Source: Linanthus parryae (taxonomy: Eukaryota; Streptophyta; Magnoliopsida; Ericales; Polemoniaceae). From it: a stretch of DNA of 64,000 nucleotides. Positions within the stretch are counted from its first letter, which is position 1; each line of letters begins with the position of its first letter. Below are positions 54,145 through 64,000 of the stretch, piece after piece. A program made the position numbers and the translations under genes. The stretch lies in assembly GCA_023055425.1 (NCBI GenBank), contig JALGPY010000003.1, positions 22,131,001 to 22,195,000 on the forward strand, read 5' to 3'. The notes under the pieces are model-generated. The model did no database searches and was not told the origin of the DNA. It saw only the letters and a list, made by a program, of their open reading frames with translations.

Positions 54145-54378
54145 TTGAAAAAGATTACTATGGTTGCTAAGTCAACATTGGGGCTTTTGATACTGGTTTG
54201 TTTCCTTAGTTTAGTTTATGGGTTCACGAGGGAATCAAGGTTACCTGTATCGCAGATCGCTCTGGAACGGGAACGCGATTCGCACTACCCCAGCGAATTT
54301 GGTTTGCTGGGGTTAGGCATCTTCAGATTGCTTGAGCGGAACGAAATTCGTTTATTCGGATCGGGGAACCCTATTTAA
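54145..54378 (+). CDS. Small ORF with signal-peptide-like N-terminus
   Basis: 77 codons. MKKITMVAKSTLGLLILVCF continues LSLVYG, a short basic start, hydrophobic core and small residues at a likely cleavage site. The rest is polar with Arg/Glu (ALERERDSHYPSEFGL, LLERNEIRLFGSGNPI) and no cysteine pattern. The stop is followed by TA-rich sequence. There is no homologue I recognise. It lies just outside the palindrome. It could be a small secreted peptide, the first exon of a longer gene, or chance. Confidence 0.3.
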   Translation: MKKITMVAKSTLGLLILVCFLSLVYGFTRESRLPVSQIALERERDSHYPSEFGLLGLGIFRLLERNEIRLFGSGNPI

Positions 54379-55205
54379 AATTGGTTAGTAAATAAAAAAA
54401 TAAATAAATAGGAACTGTGATTTTATCTTCATAAATTATGTAATTAATTAAGTTTCGTAATAGGGAACTTAAAGTTTTTACGGGGTCCATAAGAGTTTTT
54501 ATTTGACTAAAATATTGAAAAATCATAACAGCGGTTGACCAAGAAAATCTCGTCAATCTCTTTCCACAATTCCCTCATAAGCCCTTCTCTCCCGCTCTCT
54601 CCGCTCAATATTTCCACCGATTATGAACTTCAACTTTAACTCCCCGATTGACGACTTGTTAAGCCGTAATCAATCGGTGTTTCAGTACTGAATTGATAGC
54701 TTTCCTGATTGACATCATTATTTTCCTTAAATCAATCGGCGATTGAGTCCTGAATCGAAGACTTCCATTCTCGTGGATCAATCTTCTTGATAATCTCTAT
54801 TTATATTGTATTTTCGGATCTCCGTCGACCCGCCATTGGGAACGCATGACCTTCAAAGATCGTGACCATATGAGTGAATTGTGGTAACTCTGGTGGGAAC
54901 ACCTGTGCAAAGCTCATCTTATCTCTAAACCAGGATTTAATAGTTTCAGAAATATCCCCTTTAAGTGTGTGAAGAGATGGGAAAAGGACTCCTCTTTGCC
55001 GAGTATACCTTAGTGAATTCCTGATGGTTGCTTGTAGACTGCGTCTTTACCGCGCTTAACGGCTCTTACAGCAGTGAAATTGAGATTCTACACTTAGTGA
55101 AATTTAGGCCTAATTCACCTTCAAAAGTCGTGGATTAATTACTTTTGGTTCACGGCCAGTGGTTAATTCAAGTCTTTTATATGCTCTAATGCTTAAATTC
55201 TACTT
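54379..55205. other. Unassigned stretch
   Basis: Contains ATCAATCGG phrases repeated at about 54669 and 54736 and no coding signal. The part from about 54850 is slightly GC-richer and may belong to the Copia remnant downstream. Confidence 0.4.
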
Positions 55206-55210
55206 ATCAA

Positions 55211-55625
55211 AATAGAGAGGATGTTGATAGTAGAATATCAATGACAGGCTATGTATTTGTTCTGAGAGCATCTGTTGTGAGTTGGAAGGCGACGTTACAG
55301 GCGACGGTGACTTTGTCCACCACAGACGCGGAGTATATGGCTCTAGCAGAAGCAGCAAAGGAGGAAATTTGGCTCAAGGAAATGGTCAATGATCTTGGAC
55401 TACATCAAGATCAGAAGATAGTCTAATGTGATAGCTTGAGTGCAATTTGCTTGACTAAGGACCATGTTCGTCATGAAATTACCAAGCATATTGACGTCAA
55501 GTATCACTTTCTGAGAAGTGAGAGCATGATCAACGTGATGAAGGTGGGAACTACACGTCTAACCAGTGGGGTGATCGAGCTATCTGTATATATATCTATT
55601 ACAAGTCAATTTGTTCATTTTGAGT
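55211..55625 (+). pseudogene. Copia RNase H fragment
   Basis: DSRISMTGYVFVLRASVVSW, KATLQATVTLSTTDAEYMAL and AEAAKEEIWLKEMVNDLGL match Copia RNase H (SxTGYVF..GG..SWKS.LQ..VALSTTEAEYMA..EA.KE..WL). After a TAA at 55423, CDSLSAICLTKDHVRHEITK and HIDVKYHFLR continue the family (CDSQSAI.L.KN...H.RTKHIDIRYHFIR). Nothing upstream (RT) is recognisable. Dead remnant of the polyprotein end. Confidence 0.92.
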
Positions 55626-55889
55626 GTTAAATGTCATTTTATCTTTCATTAGGTGCCACGAGTTTATCTCATTGTTATGAGTCTAACCATTTTCAATATA
55701 TTGTAGCGGACATTTAGTCGTCAGTGCGCGATGTCAATATAATCCATACCGCAAGGGATTTATGTGACAATTTACATACTAAAATGGTGTAAAAAGACCT
55801 TTATACCCTCACCTATAGCCACATCACTGACGAAAATCTATGTGTACTAATTGACGCCCACTTATTCGTGCGTTACATCAGAGAAAAGC

Positions 55890-55993
55890 ATACTGAAAGG
55901 GGGGGTTTTGTGTCAATTCTCATATTGCTGGTAGCGCAGTGTAAGCGAAGGCATACTGCGTACTGTTCTTGCTTCACTTCCTTCATATGCTAT
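55890..55993 (+). mobile_element. Possible Copia polypurine tract and LTR stub
   Basis: GAAAGGGGGGGTTTTGTGTC (55896-55915) has the look of a Copia PPT followed by an LTR start, at a suitable distance downstream of the RNase H remnant. The putative LTR would be cut after about 85 bases by the gypsy element starting at 55994. Confidence 0.35.
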
Positions 55994-57429
55994 TGACACG
56001 CTCCAGCGCAAGTGTACGACTGTCAGTGTAGTAATAATTCCGGTAAATCCGGGTTTGTCGAACCCAAATGACTTCTTGTAAACTAGTTAAGACTTATTAA
56101 CCTTATGTGGGCAAAGCGCGTTGAGTTTGTTGAACTTATCTAAGAAATTAAATAACAAACTAATTATTAAAATTGATTTAATTGATATGAAGAAAAGTTC
56201 AGGATATCTCTACGGGTTCACTAGGGATTTCACACCAATTCGGATTTATGTTCAAGCAACACAATTGTTTTCTACTTAGCCAAACGAGCACCTATGCTTT
56301 GAAGATTTCTCAACCAAAGCCTAAATTCAAACTCTTGTACCTGATTTCTCTAGCCTACTCAAGTTCAAATAAGCATTATGTTTTTATGGTCTACTCTTAG
56401 TTCTAACTAACTAGCAAGATTTCTCAACCCTAGATACGGTTAGTGCTTGATTCAAGTTTCCGGGTAGCGAATATTGATTTCTCTAACATCCTCTACCTAT
56501 AATCATCCTATTGCGAGCTCAAACAATAGAAACGATAAAAATTAAGTACATAAATCAAGCATAGCTAAGAAAAACACATTCAATTAAGCTAAAAGTATGA
56601 AACAGGATCCATAAATCACCCACATGGTGTTCAGACCCTAGCTCCCTGAGAGATATCCCGAATTAAGAAATTTTAGCTACTCGTAGTTGGGAATACAATG
56701 AGGAATTTCAAAGAATTCATCAAAAACAAGAGAGATAGAGAGATCAAACGATGAATCCTTGACCCGGCGGAAATCCGAGCTCTCCAATTGCTTGGGAGCT
56801 GTCTCCTCCCTTCCTCCTGCAGCTTCGTTCTGTGTTCTAGGGCTGAGAATCCGTTCCCAAGGGTCTGGGCACGTTTTTTAATGATAATTGGCCGAAATTG
56901 ACTTCAGCCCCTCTAGTTTGTAATTCTCGGACTGAATTATAAGCTAATTTTGCGCGGACTATTACTCTCTCATCTGGACTCGTCTTCGGGCCTACCATAT
57001 ATCGTTGGAAAGCTCTGGATGTCTACTTTTAATTGGCTCAGGCCTTGCTTCCAAATTATTTTGTAGATTTTCCTGAGCATCGAAAATAGTACAGGCCGGT
57101 CCACAGTGACTTTTCCAACTTTTCCTCGTCTTTGCATCTTCTTTTCTCCTCTTCATCTAGCTTCATACCAAGCACATCCAAGCCTCTCATAAGCTCCATT
57201 TTACCTACTTTACCTAAGAAACACAACAAAATACTAACCGTGCAATTATCATCGCAATTATGAGAGAAATCATGCGCAAATAAGCTAAAAACACAACTTT
57301 TCACTCTTAGGCTTATAAATCGTCAAATTCACATATTTGTGCAAATATAACATATAAATCATGTTAAATAAGCCTAATAAAATTAATATGAAAGTATATT
57401 AATAGCTCCTAAAAGAGAGTTATAAAATA
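55994..57429 (-). mobile_element. 3' LTR of minus-strand Athila/Tat-like element
   Basis: This 1,436 bp LTR is nearly identical along most of its length to 61660-63012. In element orientation its end reads ...GGAGCGTGTCA (CA), and its start follows a polypurine tract on the minus strand (AAGTGTGGGGG, 57430-57440). The frame at 57056-57304 has a near-copy in the other LTR (62723-62971), which follows from repeat identity and does not indicate a gene. Confidence 0.8.
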
Positions 57430-57462
57430 CCCCCACACTTACCTTTTGCTCGTCCCGAGCAA
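57430..57462 (-). promoter_or_regulatory. Polypurine tract with adjacent inverted repeat
   Basis: The minus strand reads TTTGCTCGGGACGAGCAAAA, an inverted repeat, followed by GGTAAGTGTGGGGG and then the LTR. PPTs prime plus-strand synthesis in LTR elements. Confidence 0.7.
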
Positions 57463-60400
57463 ATCACTGTTTACTAGCCGACTCAAGACGCAAACGACTC
57501 AACACGACTCACGACTGTGCAACTACATGAACTAACTAATTTCAACTCGTTTATAAACTATGCAATATAATAAAAAACATTTTTTTCTTTTTCCGAGATT
57601 GGACAACCTCTCTATCATAAACCGAAATCATCAAATCCTTACAAGCTCACTTTGAAATTTCACGACACGTAGCAAGAAATGATATATGATGATCCTATGC
57701 GCGCGCAAACTCACTAAGGTGTCCCCAAACATCAACATGTCTTTTGACTCGGAGGGTCTAGGCATCTCAAGTCAGTAAGTGGTCTTTCTTCCCAAGTCAT
57801 TTGAGGTTTTCAGACCCTCTTAGCCGTTATTTCTTTGAATGCAAATTGTCCCATTGCTGGGAGACACAAATCCTATGATATACGGCTTGAATTTAGTTTC
57901 CCTCTTAAGCTCTACGTTGGATTGAATCCAAATTTTCCATGCACACGGAAGCACATTAGGTTGTTTCACCTTTGAAGCTCAAATATATGTTTTTTTTTTC
58001 ATTTTTTTTTCATTATTCTCCTATGTTTTTACAACCGTTCAATAGAGCTTAAGAGTGTGGGCTTTTTAGGATTTTCTCTTAGAACCACCTTAAGGGATGG
58101 TGGTGCACGCTCCCCGGCTTCGCTTAGGCCGAAGAATCGTACCACATGAAACCGACTCCACACGAAGGTCCACCCCAGATTCCAAGAGTCCACAAGTTTC
58201 CCCGGGAAACTGATTATTCAACCACCTAGAGAATCAATCCTCCTAGCACACTAGAGAAGTCAAAAGTATGCCCGTAATCTACTTTCACCATTCCCTAGAT
58301 ACCTGGGACATCCCTTCGTGAGACTTGTGCACAAGATACTAGGATTAAAGTCTCCCTGCTACGGTGCTTTCTACTCTCATGAGCTCTTTCACTGTATTCT
58401 CTTCGGTCTTAAGTTGCCCCATTTTCCATTCTTAGGATTTTTCTATTTTTTATTTCTTTTTTTCTTTCTTTTTTTCATTTTTTTTCTAACTCTATATGCA
58501 TTTGGCCAACTCGATTAACCAACACATTTGGGGTAGGAGGACTCAATAAATAAAAGTGCAACAATAATATATACAATGCAATAAATTAAACGTGAAAATA
58601 CAAACCGAACTAACTGACACCTACGTGCAAGACTGACTCACTAAACTATATTCTAATCTAAATGTAACTGGTGATGCAAGACACGGACATGGCTAGAAAA
58701 TAGGTAAAAATCCCCCCACACTTGAGTGCGTCGCTGTCCTCAACGAATTTAGAGATCAACCAAGAAGACTCGACATTCAAATGCAAGGGACGGTGAATCT
58801 ACTCGGAGTCAAAGTCATTGCACAAAAAGGTAGTTCAACAAATTTAGAGCTAAAACGAACTACGTGCACGTGACAAGTTGTGTGTACCGAAAGTAAGCAA
58901 GTACTCAAATATTCCCTAGGATTCTAGCAGCTAATAATGGCGATTATGCACCATGACCATATTGTCAAAATAAAATCCTAAAGCAAGTACGATGTGCCTA
59001 AACGGTAAGTAAAGAGAGAGAAAAAAAATACTCACAACCGACACAAGGTCGGGGACGAAATCCGAGAGATGCTGACTGAGGTAGCAAGAACAATCCCCAA
59101 CCAAACATTGCCCGGAACAATGCAAGCTCCCTTGCGGTCGAGCGTGTGAAACACACCGAGGTCGATTGATAATTTGCTTCTGACGAAAAAGGAACGAAGA
59201 ATTCCCGAACTCACATTGCGTACGCCAATGCCAGCTCCCGTAACGGTCGAGTGTGCGGTATCACACCGGGGTCAATGTCTTCGTCAAACTTTTCATCCAA
59301 TTTCGAACTCAAGGGTAATCCATATATGCTGCTGCATAATCACCTCCACTCATGGGATGCACAAGTGATAATAACCAGTGAGACATTATTTCTGATGAAG
59401 ATAGTTTCTACATGCCAGGCAAGCTATCCACCTCATTCGATTATCTTCACAACCATGTCAGCAACTCACTAGTGTGACAAGTTCTTACTCCATGTACTTC
59501 ATAATTCTCAGTTTGCAAATTGAGAATCACGACCAATAATGCTTCAGACTCCGCTCAGTATCCAGCATAATGATTTTATTATTTGACCTTCTTTTGTGCC
59601 AATTTCTCCCACTGTAACCAAAATTGTCTTCCTTCCTTGTCTCTTTTCAAACACCCATCTTTTAACTCCATGAAAAACACTTCCAAGCAATTCTAATCAA
59701 CATCACAGTAGGTGCAATCAAATAAGTAATTTTTCTCTGTCCCTTTCTTTTGTTCGTGGGTCTGCAATTCCATGTACATGGAGAGAGAGTAGGCGGTCTT
59801 GTTCGGAATCAATCTGCAAAGGAGAGAGTGGGTGGCGGTTGGGTGAACTCCTGGTATCTGGGTTCTGATCAGGGATGGTGAAATCAGAGAGATACAATGA
59901 AATTGGGCAGTGAGTGGTGGTCGGCTATGGTGGAGGCGGTGATTGAAGACAGAGGGCTCGATTGGATTGTTGCAGATCGGTAATGGTGTCTGGGTCGTGG
60001 TTAATAGCAGAGAGGGCTTCGGCGATCCAATCGAGAGAGACGCAGTGGGTTTCTGGGTTACTTTGTTCGGGATTTTTTTCAGGGGCTATTTGGTGTGATT
60101 GATTGGGTTCGGTGATGAATTCCGGGGCTTATGGTTTCGGACACCGATCGGCTATTAGGGCTGTACAGAGGAGGGCGGTTGTTGTGGTGATCGGAGAGGA
60201 TGGTTTTGTTGACTGGTCGGAGATTTTGGGCTGTTGAAGACGATGATTCAGAAGTCGAGATTCTAGTTGGCGGTCGTGGTTAGGTTGGCGGGCTGTGGAG
60301 TAGGCGGTGGATGACAGGATCGGCGGTTGGGTGCGATGGCAGCGGTAGCAGCAATTGTTGATTGGTTTGGTGGTTAATGGATTGTGGTTTGCCGGCGTTG

Positions 60401-60660
60401 GGTTTGCCGAAGGACGAGTTGGGTAACTGGCCGAAGAAGAAGGTGGTGATGACTGTCAATTTCAATGTTAACAGAGGCTGCAAGGGGTGTTTGACTTTGC
60501 AACCCAGCGTTGCAACATTGGGGTATGCGGGTGAAATTTTCTGAAATTTGGTTATTTGTATTTGGCTCCCCCTGATGATAAGAAACAGCGAAACTGAGAG
60601 AGGACTTCACACATGACATTTTCAGAATTAATACGAAACTACGCCCAGTTCCCCTATAGC
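57463..60660. other. Non-coding interior of the gypsy element
   Basis: No gag, RT or integrase motif in any frame. The TTTTTTTTTTCATTTTTTTT region (57990-58015) and the 58440-58490 T-rich tract give hydrophobic pseudo-frames. 59760-60540 is G/GT-rich (GGCGGTTGGGTG-type) and may be captured host sequence or a leader. Nothing can be named. Confidence 0.5.
59118..59277. repeat. Two-copy direct repeat, 108 bp apart
   Basis: CAATGCAAGCTCCCTTGCGG-TCGAGCGTGTGAAACACACCGAGGTCGAT and CAATGCCAGCTCCCGTAACG-GTCGAGTGTGCGGTATCACACCGGGGTCAAT are diverged copies containing a small GTGTG/CACAC hairpin. Confidence 0.65.
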
Positions 60661-60661
60661 T

Positions 60662-61207
60662 CTAAAATAAACTTTTCTCGAAATTCTTCTTTTTCCACCA
60701 TATTTTCTCTTTCAATATCTTCTCAATTGAGCACAAACAAACTCTTACAAGGACCGCATATCTCAACAATGATGAACACGTGTTGTCGAAGTGGAAGCTC
60801 TTCATAAACTTTTTCTTCTTCTTCCAATTCATGAGAATCTTCATGATAACGATTTCAACAATAATCTCACATCTCCCATGTGGTGAAAATCGATGAACGC
60901 CTTGTTTTCCCGTTTTCTCAATTTGCGATATCTTTTTAAACGACAACTCATAAAGTATGAAAGTTTGAGTACCGTCATCACCTTCGTTTGAAACACCTGA
61001 ATCATCAAAAATTTTAATCTCGACAACTTTTGTATCTTCAATGAGCTCAAACGTGAGAGGCTCTAACAAATTCGCAACCGAAAAGTCAAGATCATCAATA
61101 TTAATTTCACGAAGAATGCCATCAATCTCACCAAGAATTTCATCATGCTTGGCCCTCATACTTGACTCGAGCCATGAATCGATGTTCAGACAACTTGGGA
61201 TACACAA
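60662..61207 (-). CDS. 181-codon ORF inside the gypsy element, unknown
   Basis: The frame in element orientation begins MCIPSCLNIDSWLESSMRAK; sequence upstream in the same frame (about 61270 on) continues LVLHSNKEYNPTFEKLKEGD. The middle is acidic (DEILGEIDGILREINIDDLD, LEPLTFELIEDTKVVEIKIF). The C-terminus is Lys- and Phe-rich and may be read-through. There is no zinc knuckle or catalytic motif, so it is not a standard gag or pol. It lies just inside the 5' LTR where gag would sit. It could be a decayed gag-like or element-specific protein. Length and composition make it better than chance, but no function can be assigned. Confidence 0.4.
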   Translation of the reverse strand: MCIPSCLNIDSWLESSMRAKHDEILGEIDGILREINIDDLDFSVANLLEPLTFELIEDTKVVEIKIFDDSGVSNEGDDGTQTFILYELSFKKISQIEKTGKQGVHRFSPHGRCEIIVEIVIMKILMNWKKKKKFMKSFHFDNTCSSLLRYAVLVRVCLCSIEKILKEKIWWKKKNFEKSLF

Positions 61208-61640
61208 TGGCTCATCATCCCCCTCTTTGAGCTTTTCGAAGGTCGGATTATACTCTTTATTTGAATGGAGAACAAGGTGTGCGTCAACATAAGTTGTCTA
61301 TATTCCCATTCTTGTTCCTCGTTGTCGCCATTCTTCCACATTAGGGATTATCTCCTCAAACATCAAACCAAGTAAGAAAAGTAACTTAGAGGGAGGAGTT
61401 GAGTCAATAGGACAAAATGTACAACGTTGCATCTACATTGCTACCCTCTCTCTAATGCCATTCACATAGCACTCCTTCACGAGTTGCCCATATGAAACGA
61501 AGATATTTCTCATCCTCCATGCTTATAGTAGAATGTCTGCACACACAAAATCTCAAGTAATACCCTGAGGTAATAAGAATAGAAAATAACAAAAAAAAAT
61601 AAAATTCCCTAAAGCTAATAATTCTAACTAATTCAACCGA
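61208..61640. other. 5' leader region of the gypsy element
   Basis: This lies between the primer-binding-site remnant and the ORF at 60662-61207. The minus strand contains MEDEKYLRFIWATREGVLCE with stops afterwards, perhaps an eroded N-terminal part of the same ORF. Confidence 0.4.
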
Positions 61641-61659
61641 AGTCCCCGAGCCAAAAACT
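61641..61659 (-). promoter_or_regulatory. Damaged primer binding site
   Basis: The minus strand reads TTTTTGGCTCGGGGACT directly after the LTR end. It resembles the TGGCGCCGTTGCCGGGGA site of Athila-like elements with about eight bases missing in the middle, so priming was probably lost. Confidence 0.5.
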
Positions 61660-63012
61660 TGACACGCTCCAACCGCAAGTGTACGGCTGTCAGTGTAGTA
61701 ATAATTCCGGTAAATTCGGGTTTGTCGAACCCAAAGGACTTTTTGTAAACTAGTTAAGACTTATTAACCTTATGTGGGAAAAGCGCGTAGAGTTTTTTGA
61801 ACTAATCTAAGAAAGTAAATAACAAACTAATTATTAAAATTGATTTAATTGATATGAAGAAAATTTCAGGATATCTCTACGGGTTCACTAGGGATTTCAC
61901 ACGAATTCGGATTTATGTTCAAGCAACACAAATGTTTTCTACTTAGCCAAAGGAGCACCTATGCTTTGAAGATTTCTCAACCAAATCCTAAATTCAAACT
62001 CTTGTACCTGATTTCTCTAGCCTACTCAAGTTCAAATAAGTAGTATGTTTTTATGGTCTACTCTCAGTTCTAGCTAATTAGCAAAATTTCTCAACCCTAG
62101 ATACGGCTAGTGCTTGATTCAAGTTTCCGGGTAGAGAACATTTATTTCTCTAACATCCTCTACCTATAATCATCCTATTGCGAGCTCAAACAATAGAAAC
62201 GATAAAATTAAGTACATAAATCAAGAATAGCTCAGAAAAACACATTCAATTAAGCTAAAAGCATGAAACATGATCCATAAATCACCCACATGGAGTTCAA
62301 ACCCTAGCTCCCGGAGAGATATCCCGAATTAAGAAAGTTTAGCTACTCATAGTTGGGAATACAACGAGGAATTTCCAAGTATTCATAAAAAATAAGTGAG
62401 ATAGAGAGATCAAACGATGAATCCTTGACCCGGCGGGAATCCGAGCTCTCCAATGGCTTGGGAGCTGTCTCCTCCCTTCCTACTGCAGCTTCGTTCTGTG
62501 TTCTAGGGCTGAGAATCCGTTCCCAAGGGTCTGGGCACGTTTATTAATGATAATTGGCCGAAATTGCACTTCAGCCCCTCTAGTTTGTAATTCTCGGACT
62601 GAATTATAAGCTAATTTTGCGCGGACCATTACTCTCTCATCCGGACTCGTCTTCGGGCCTACCATATATCGTTGGAAACATCTGGATGTATACTTTCAAT
62701 TGGCGCAGACCTTGCTTCCAAATTATTTTGTAGATTTTCCTGAGCATCGAAAATAGTACAGGCTGGTCCAGAGTGACTTTTCCAACTTTTCTTCGTCTTT
62801 GCATCTTCTTTTCTGCTCTTCATCTAGCTCCATACCAAATATATCTAAGTCTCTCATAAGCTCCATTTCACCTATTTTACTTGAGAAACACAACGAAATA
62901 CTACCCGTGCAATTATCATCGCAAATATGAGAGAAATCATGCGCAAATAAGCTAAAATCACAACTTTTCACTCTTAGGCTTATAAATCGTCAAATTCCCA
63001 TATTTGTGCAAA
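61660..63012 (-). mobile_element. 5' LTR of the gypsy element, truncated
   Basis: Matches 55994-57347 nearly base for base, starting TGACACGCTCC on the plus strand. It breaks off at ATTTGTGCAAA, where the left LTR continues TATAACATATAAATCATG. The missing 80 or so bases contain the element's outer end, so its TSD cannot be checked here. Confidence 0.85.
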
Positions 63013-63336
63013 TGTTGTTGGAATAGATTCCATTGAGGTAATCTAGTTTAGTATGAATTTATTTGTGGCTAGAAAAAATTCATTTATTATTTATTGGATA
63101 TTTAATATAATGAAGTCCTTAGATTTACAATTGAGTTGTTTATCTTTCTGCACAAGAGATTCCGGCAGGGAGACCTCCGTGTACACCGTAAGTAGAGGAT
63201 CAGAGATAGAACAGGAAGAGTTGGGTTGTGTGTAGGGAGAGAGTAAGGCAGTAGTAATTTCTGAGAGAGTGACAAAGGTTTGACAGAGCTCCCGCGTATG
63301 GCTAGTGTGTTCTTCTTTGTATGGAAAGGTTAACGT

Positions 63337-63348
63337 CCTATATATAAC
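63337..63348 (-). promoter_or_regulatory. TATA box (proximal) in nested LTR
   Basis: The minus strand reads GTTATATATAGG. CT-rich sequence and the LTR end follow within about 330 bases. Confidence 0.45.
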
Positions 63349-63427
63349 GGAGAATGTGACCGTTGCAGTGTGGTTAATGCGCCCATCAATGGCGGCTTAA
63401 TTAGCTTAACCACAACGGCACGTTCGT

Positions 63428-63440
63428 CCTTATATATAGG
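63428..63440 (-). promoter_or_regulatory. TATA box (distal) in nested LTR
   Basis: The minus strand reads CCTATATATAAGG, about 90 bases upstream of the proximal box. Both boxes follow an AACGGTCCC/AACGGTCAC phrase, so this promoter unit looks duplicated. Confidence 0.45.
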
Positions 63441-64000
63441 GACCGTTACAGCACGTTATGCGCGAATACCGGAACCGTTACGAGGTTGACCGGGTTTGAC
63501 CGGATTGACCGGGTTTATGGAGCTCGTGCCATAAATCTCTCAAAAGCAGTTACTAAAGGTCGCTCGCGGGCTTGGCTCGCACGCGACATGACTTACTCTA
63601 GCCCCCAAACTAAGTCCCTACAAGTCCCGTGCAGTGGTATGCAAGGGCGCTGTCTCGCAGCCCCCACATGGATCAGCGCGGCTGGTGATCCAGTGTGTGT
63701 GGAGCACAATATGGTGTGCTAGATGGTTGCCACGTGGCCAAGATCTGTCAGCTCAGAAAGCACTATCTACATTAGCCCCCTTTCTGCGCGTGAAGACTCA
63801 TAGCTGTATAGACTTCCATGCGCGGAAACCAACATACGCGTCGCCGCCACGCACCAATTCAAACATGAGTAAATTCAGCCCCCGTGCGTGCCATTATGAC
63901 CTAAAACCCCTAGAGTCGTGCCGTCTGGCCTTTAGGGTTTTAGGCGTGACGTCAGCTTGTCCTGTGATTGCGCGATTCGACGGTGACGGTTGCGATTCGA

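Larger units (their letters stand above)
55994..63012 (-). mobile_element. Non-autonomous gypsy (Athila/Tat-like) LTR retroelement
   Basis: Two direct LTRs surround about 4.2 kb without gag-pol domains. The PPT (57430-57440) is preceded in element sense by TTTGCTCGGGACGAGCAAAA, a hairpin-like motif followed by AAGTGTGGGGG that I know from Athila/Tat-type elements. After the 5' LTR the minus strand reads GTTTTTGGCTCGGGGACTTC (61641-61660 region), which looks like the tRNA-Asp-type site (TTTTTGGCGCCGTTGCCGGGGA) with an internal deletion of about 8 bases. The right LTR is truncated at 63012 by another element. The clade is inferred from these two signals only. Confidence 0.7.
63013..64000 (-). 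mobile_element. LTR of a second nested retroelement, runs off the window
   Basis: This begins exactly where the gypsy LTR is interrupted. On the plus strand it starts TGTTGTTGGAATAG, i.e. the element strand ends ...CCAACAACA, a usual LTR terminus. On the minus strand there are two TATA boxes followed by CT-rich leader-like sequence (TTACTCTCTCCCTACAC). The composition is GC-richer than the neighbours. No primer binding site follows toward lower coordinates, so this is a solo LTR or the 3' LTR of an element lying beyond 64000. Confidence 0.55.

Noticed and set aside
57056..57304. 82-codon frame conserved in both gypsy LTRs (also 62723-62971)
   Set aside because: Conservation is explained by LTR identity. 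No protein motif.
58318..58518. Hydrophobic frame resembling a membrane protein
   Set aside because: Arises from a T-rich low-complexity stretch in the gypsy interior.
1..64000. CRISPR arrays, bacterial operons, riboswitches, phage attachment sites
   Set aside because: The window is eukaryotic plant DNA with introns and retroelements. No regularly spaced short repeats or bacterial signals were seen.

Overview
The window reads as plant nuclear DNA, most likely from a eudicot. It has AT-rich spacers, plant-type introns, and plant families of LTR retrotransposons, LINEs, hAT elements and MITEs. I found no intact host gene. Almost every recognisable coding stretch is a broken transposable-element (TE) gene, so this looks like a nested, gene-poor repeat region. 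The species cannot be fixed from the sequence alone.

Layout. 1-0.7 kb: the likely edge of a minus-strand Copia element. 2.9-3.9 kb: a 1 kb foldback element (long terminal inverted repeats, MULE-MITE style). 3.9-7.5 kb: the 3' part of a long chromovirus-like LTR that carries a higher-order tandem repeat. 7.5-8.6 kb: a Copia integrase scrap, a mitochondrial-like insert with a large-subunit rRNA fragment, and CACTA-like subterminal repeats. 9.8-14.4 kb: a LINE RNase H relic split by a Stowaway-like MITE, which is itself split by a complete 3.7 kb hAT element; every level has a readable target-site duplication (TSD). 14.4-15.0 kb: a Tourist-like MITE and a tRNA-derived SINE.

15.0-23.5 kb (block A) and 40.8-48.5 kb (block B) are two closely similar direct copies of one segment. 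Each holds exon-like pieces of a PB1-like-domain gene and an unidentified pseudogene. Block B has gained a foldback element and an Emigrant-like MITE that block A lacks, and block A has gained MITEs that block B lacks. 26.4-34.0 kb (block C) is an older, more divergent relative. It contains an internal exon duplication and exons resembling the start of a Ulp1 (C48) peptidase domain. 34.3-39.9 kb is a minus-strand L1-type LINE with ORF1, endonuclease, reverse transcriptase, zf-RVT and RNase H, all frameshifted.

50.65-54.02 kb is a 3.4 kb near-perfect palindrome. Its arms are about 1.67 kb and its loop 23 bp, and it carries two divergent copies of a plant-mobile-domain-like gene. 55.2-56.0 kb is a Copia RNase H remnant. 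56.0-63.0 kb is a minus-strand non-autonomous gypsy element with Athila/Tat-like signals (1.4 kb LTRs, recognisable PPT and a damaged PBS). Its right LTR is cut by another LTR element that runs off the window at 64 kb.

The genes do not form a pathway. What can be read is an insertion history, plus several long inverted repeats that could produce hairpin RNA. The palindrome at 50.65-54.02 kb and the three-copy foldback family are the strongest candidates for new biology.
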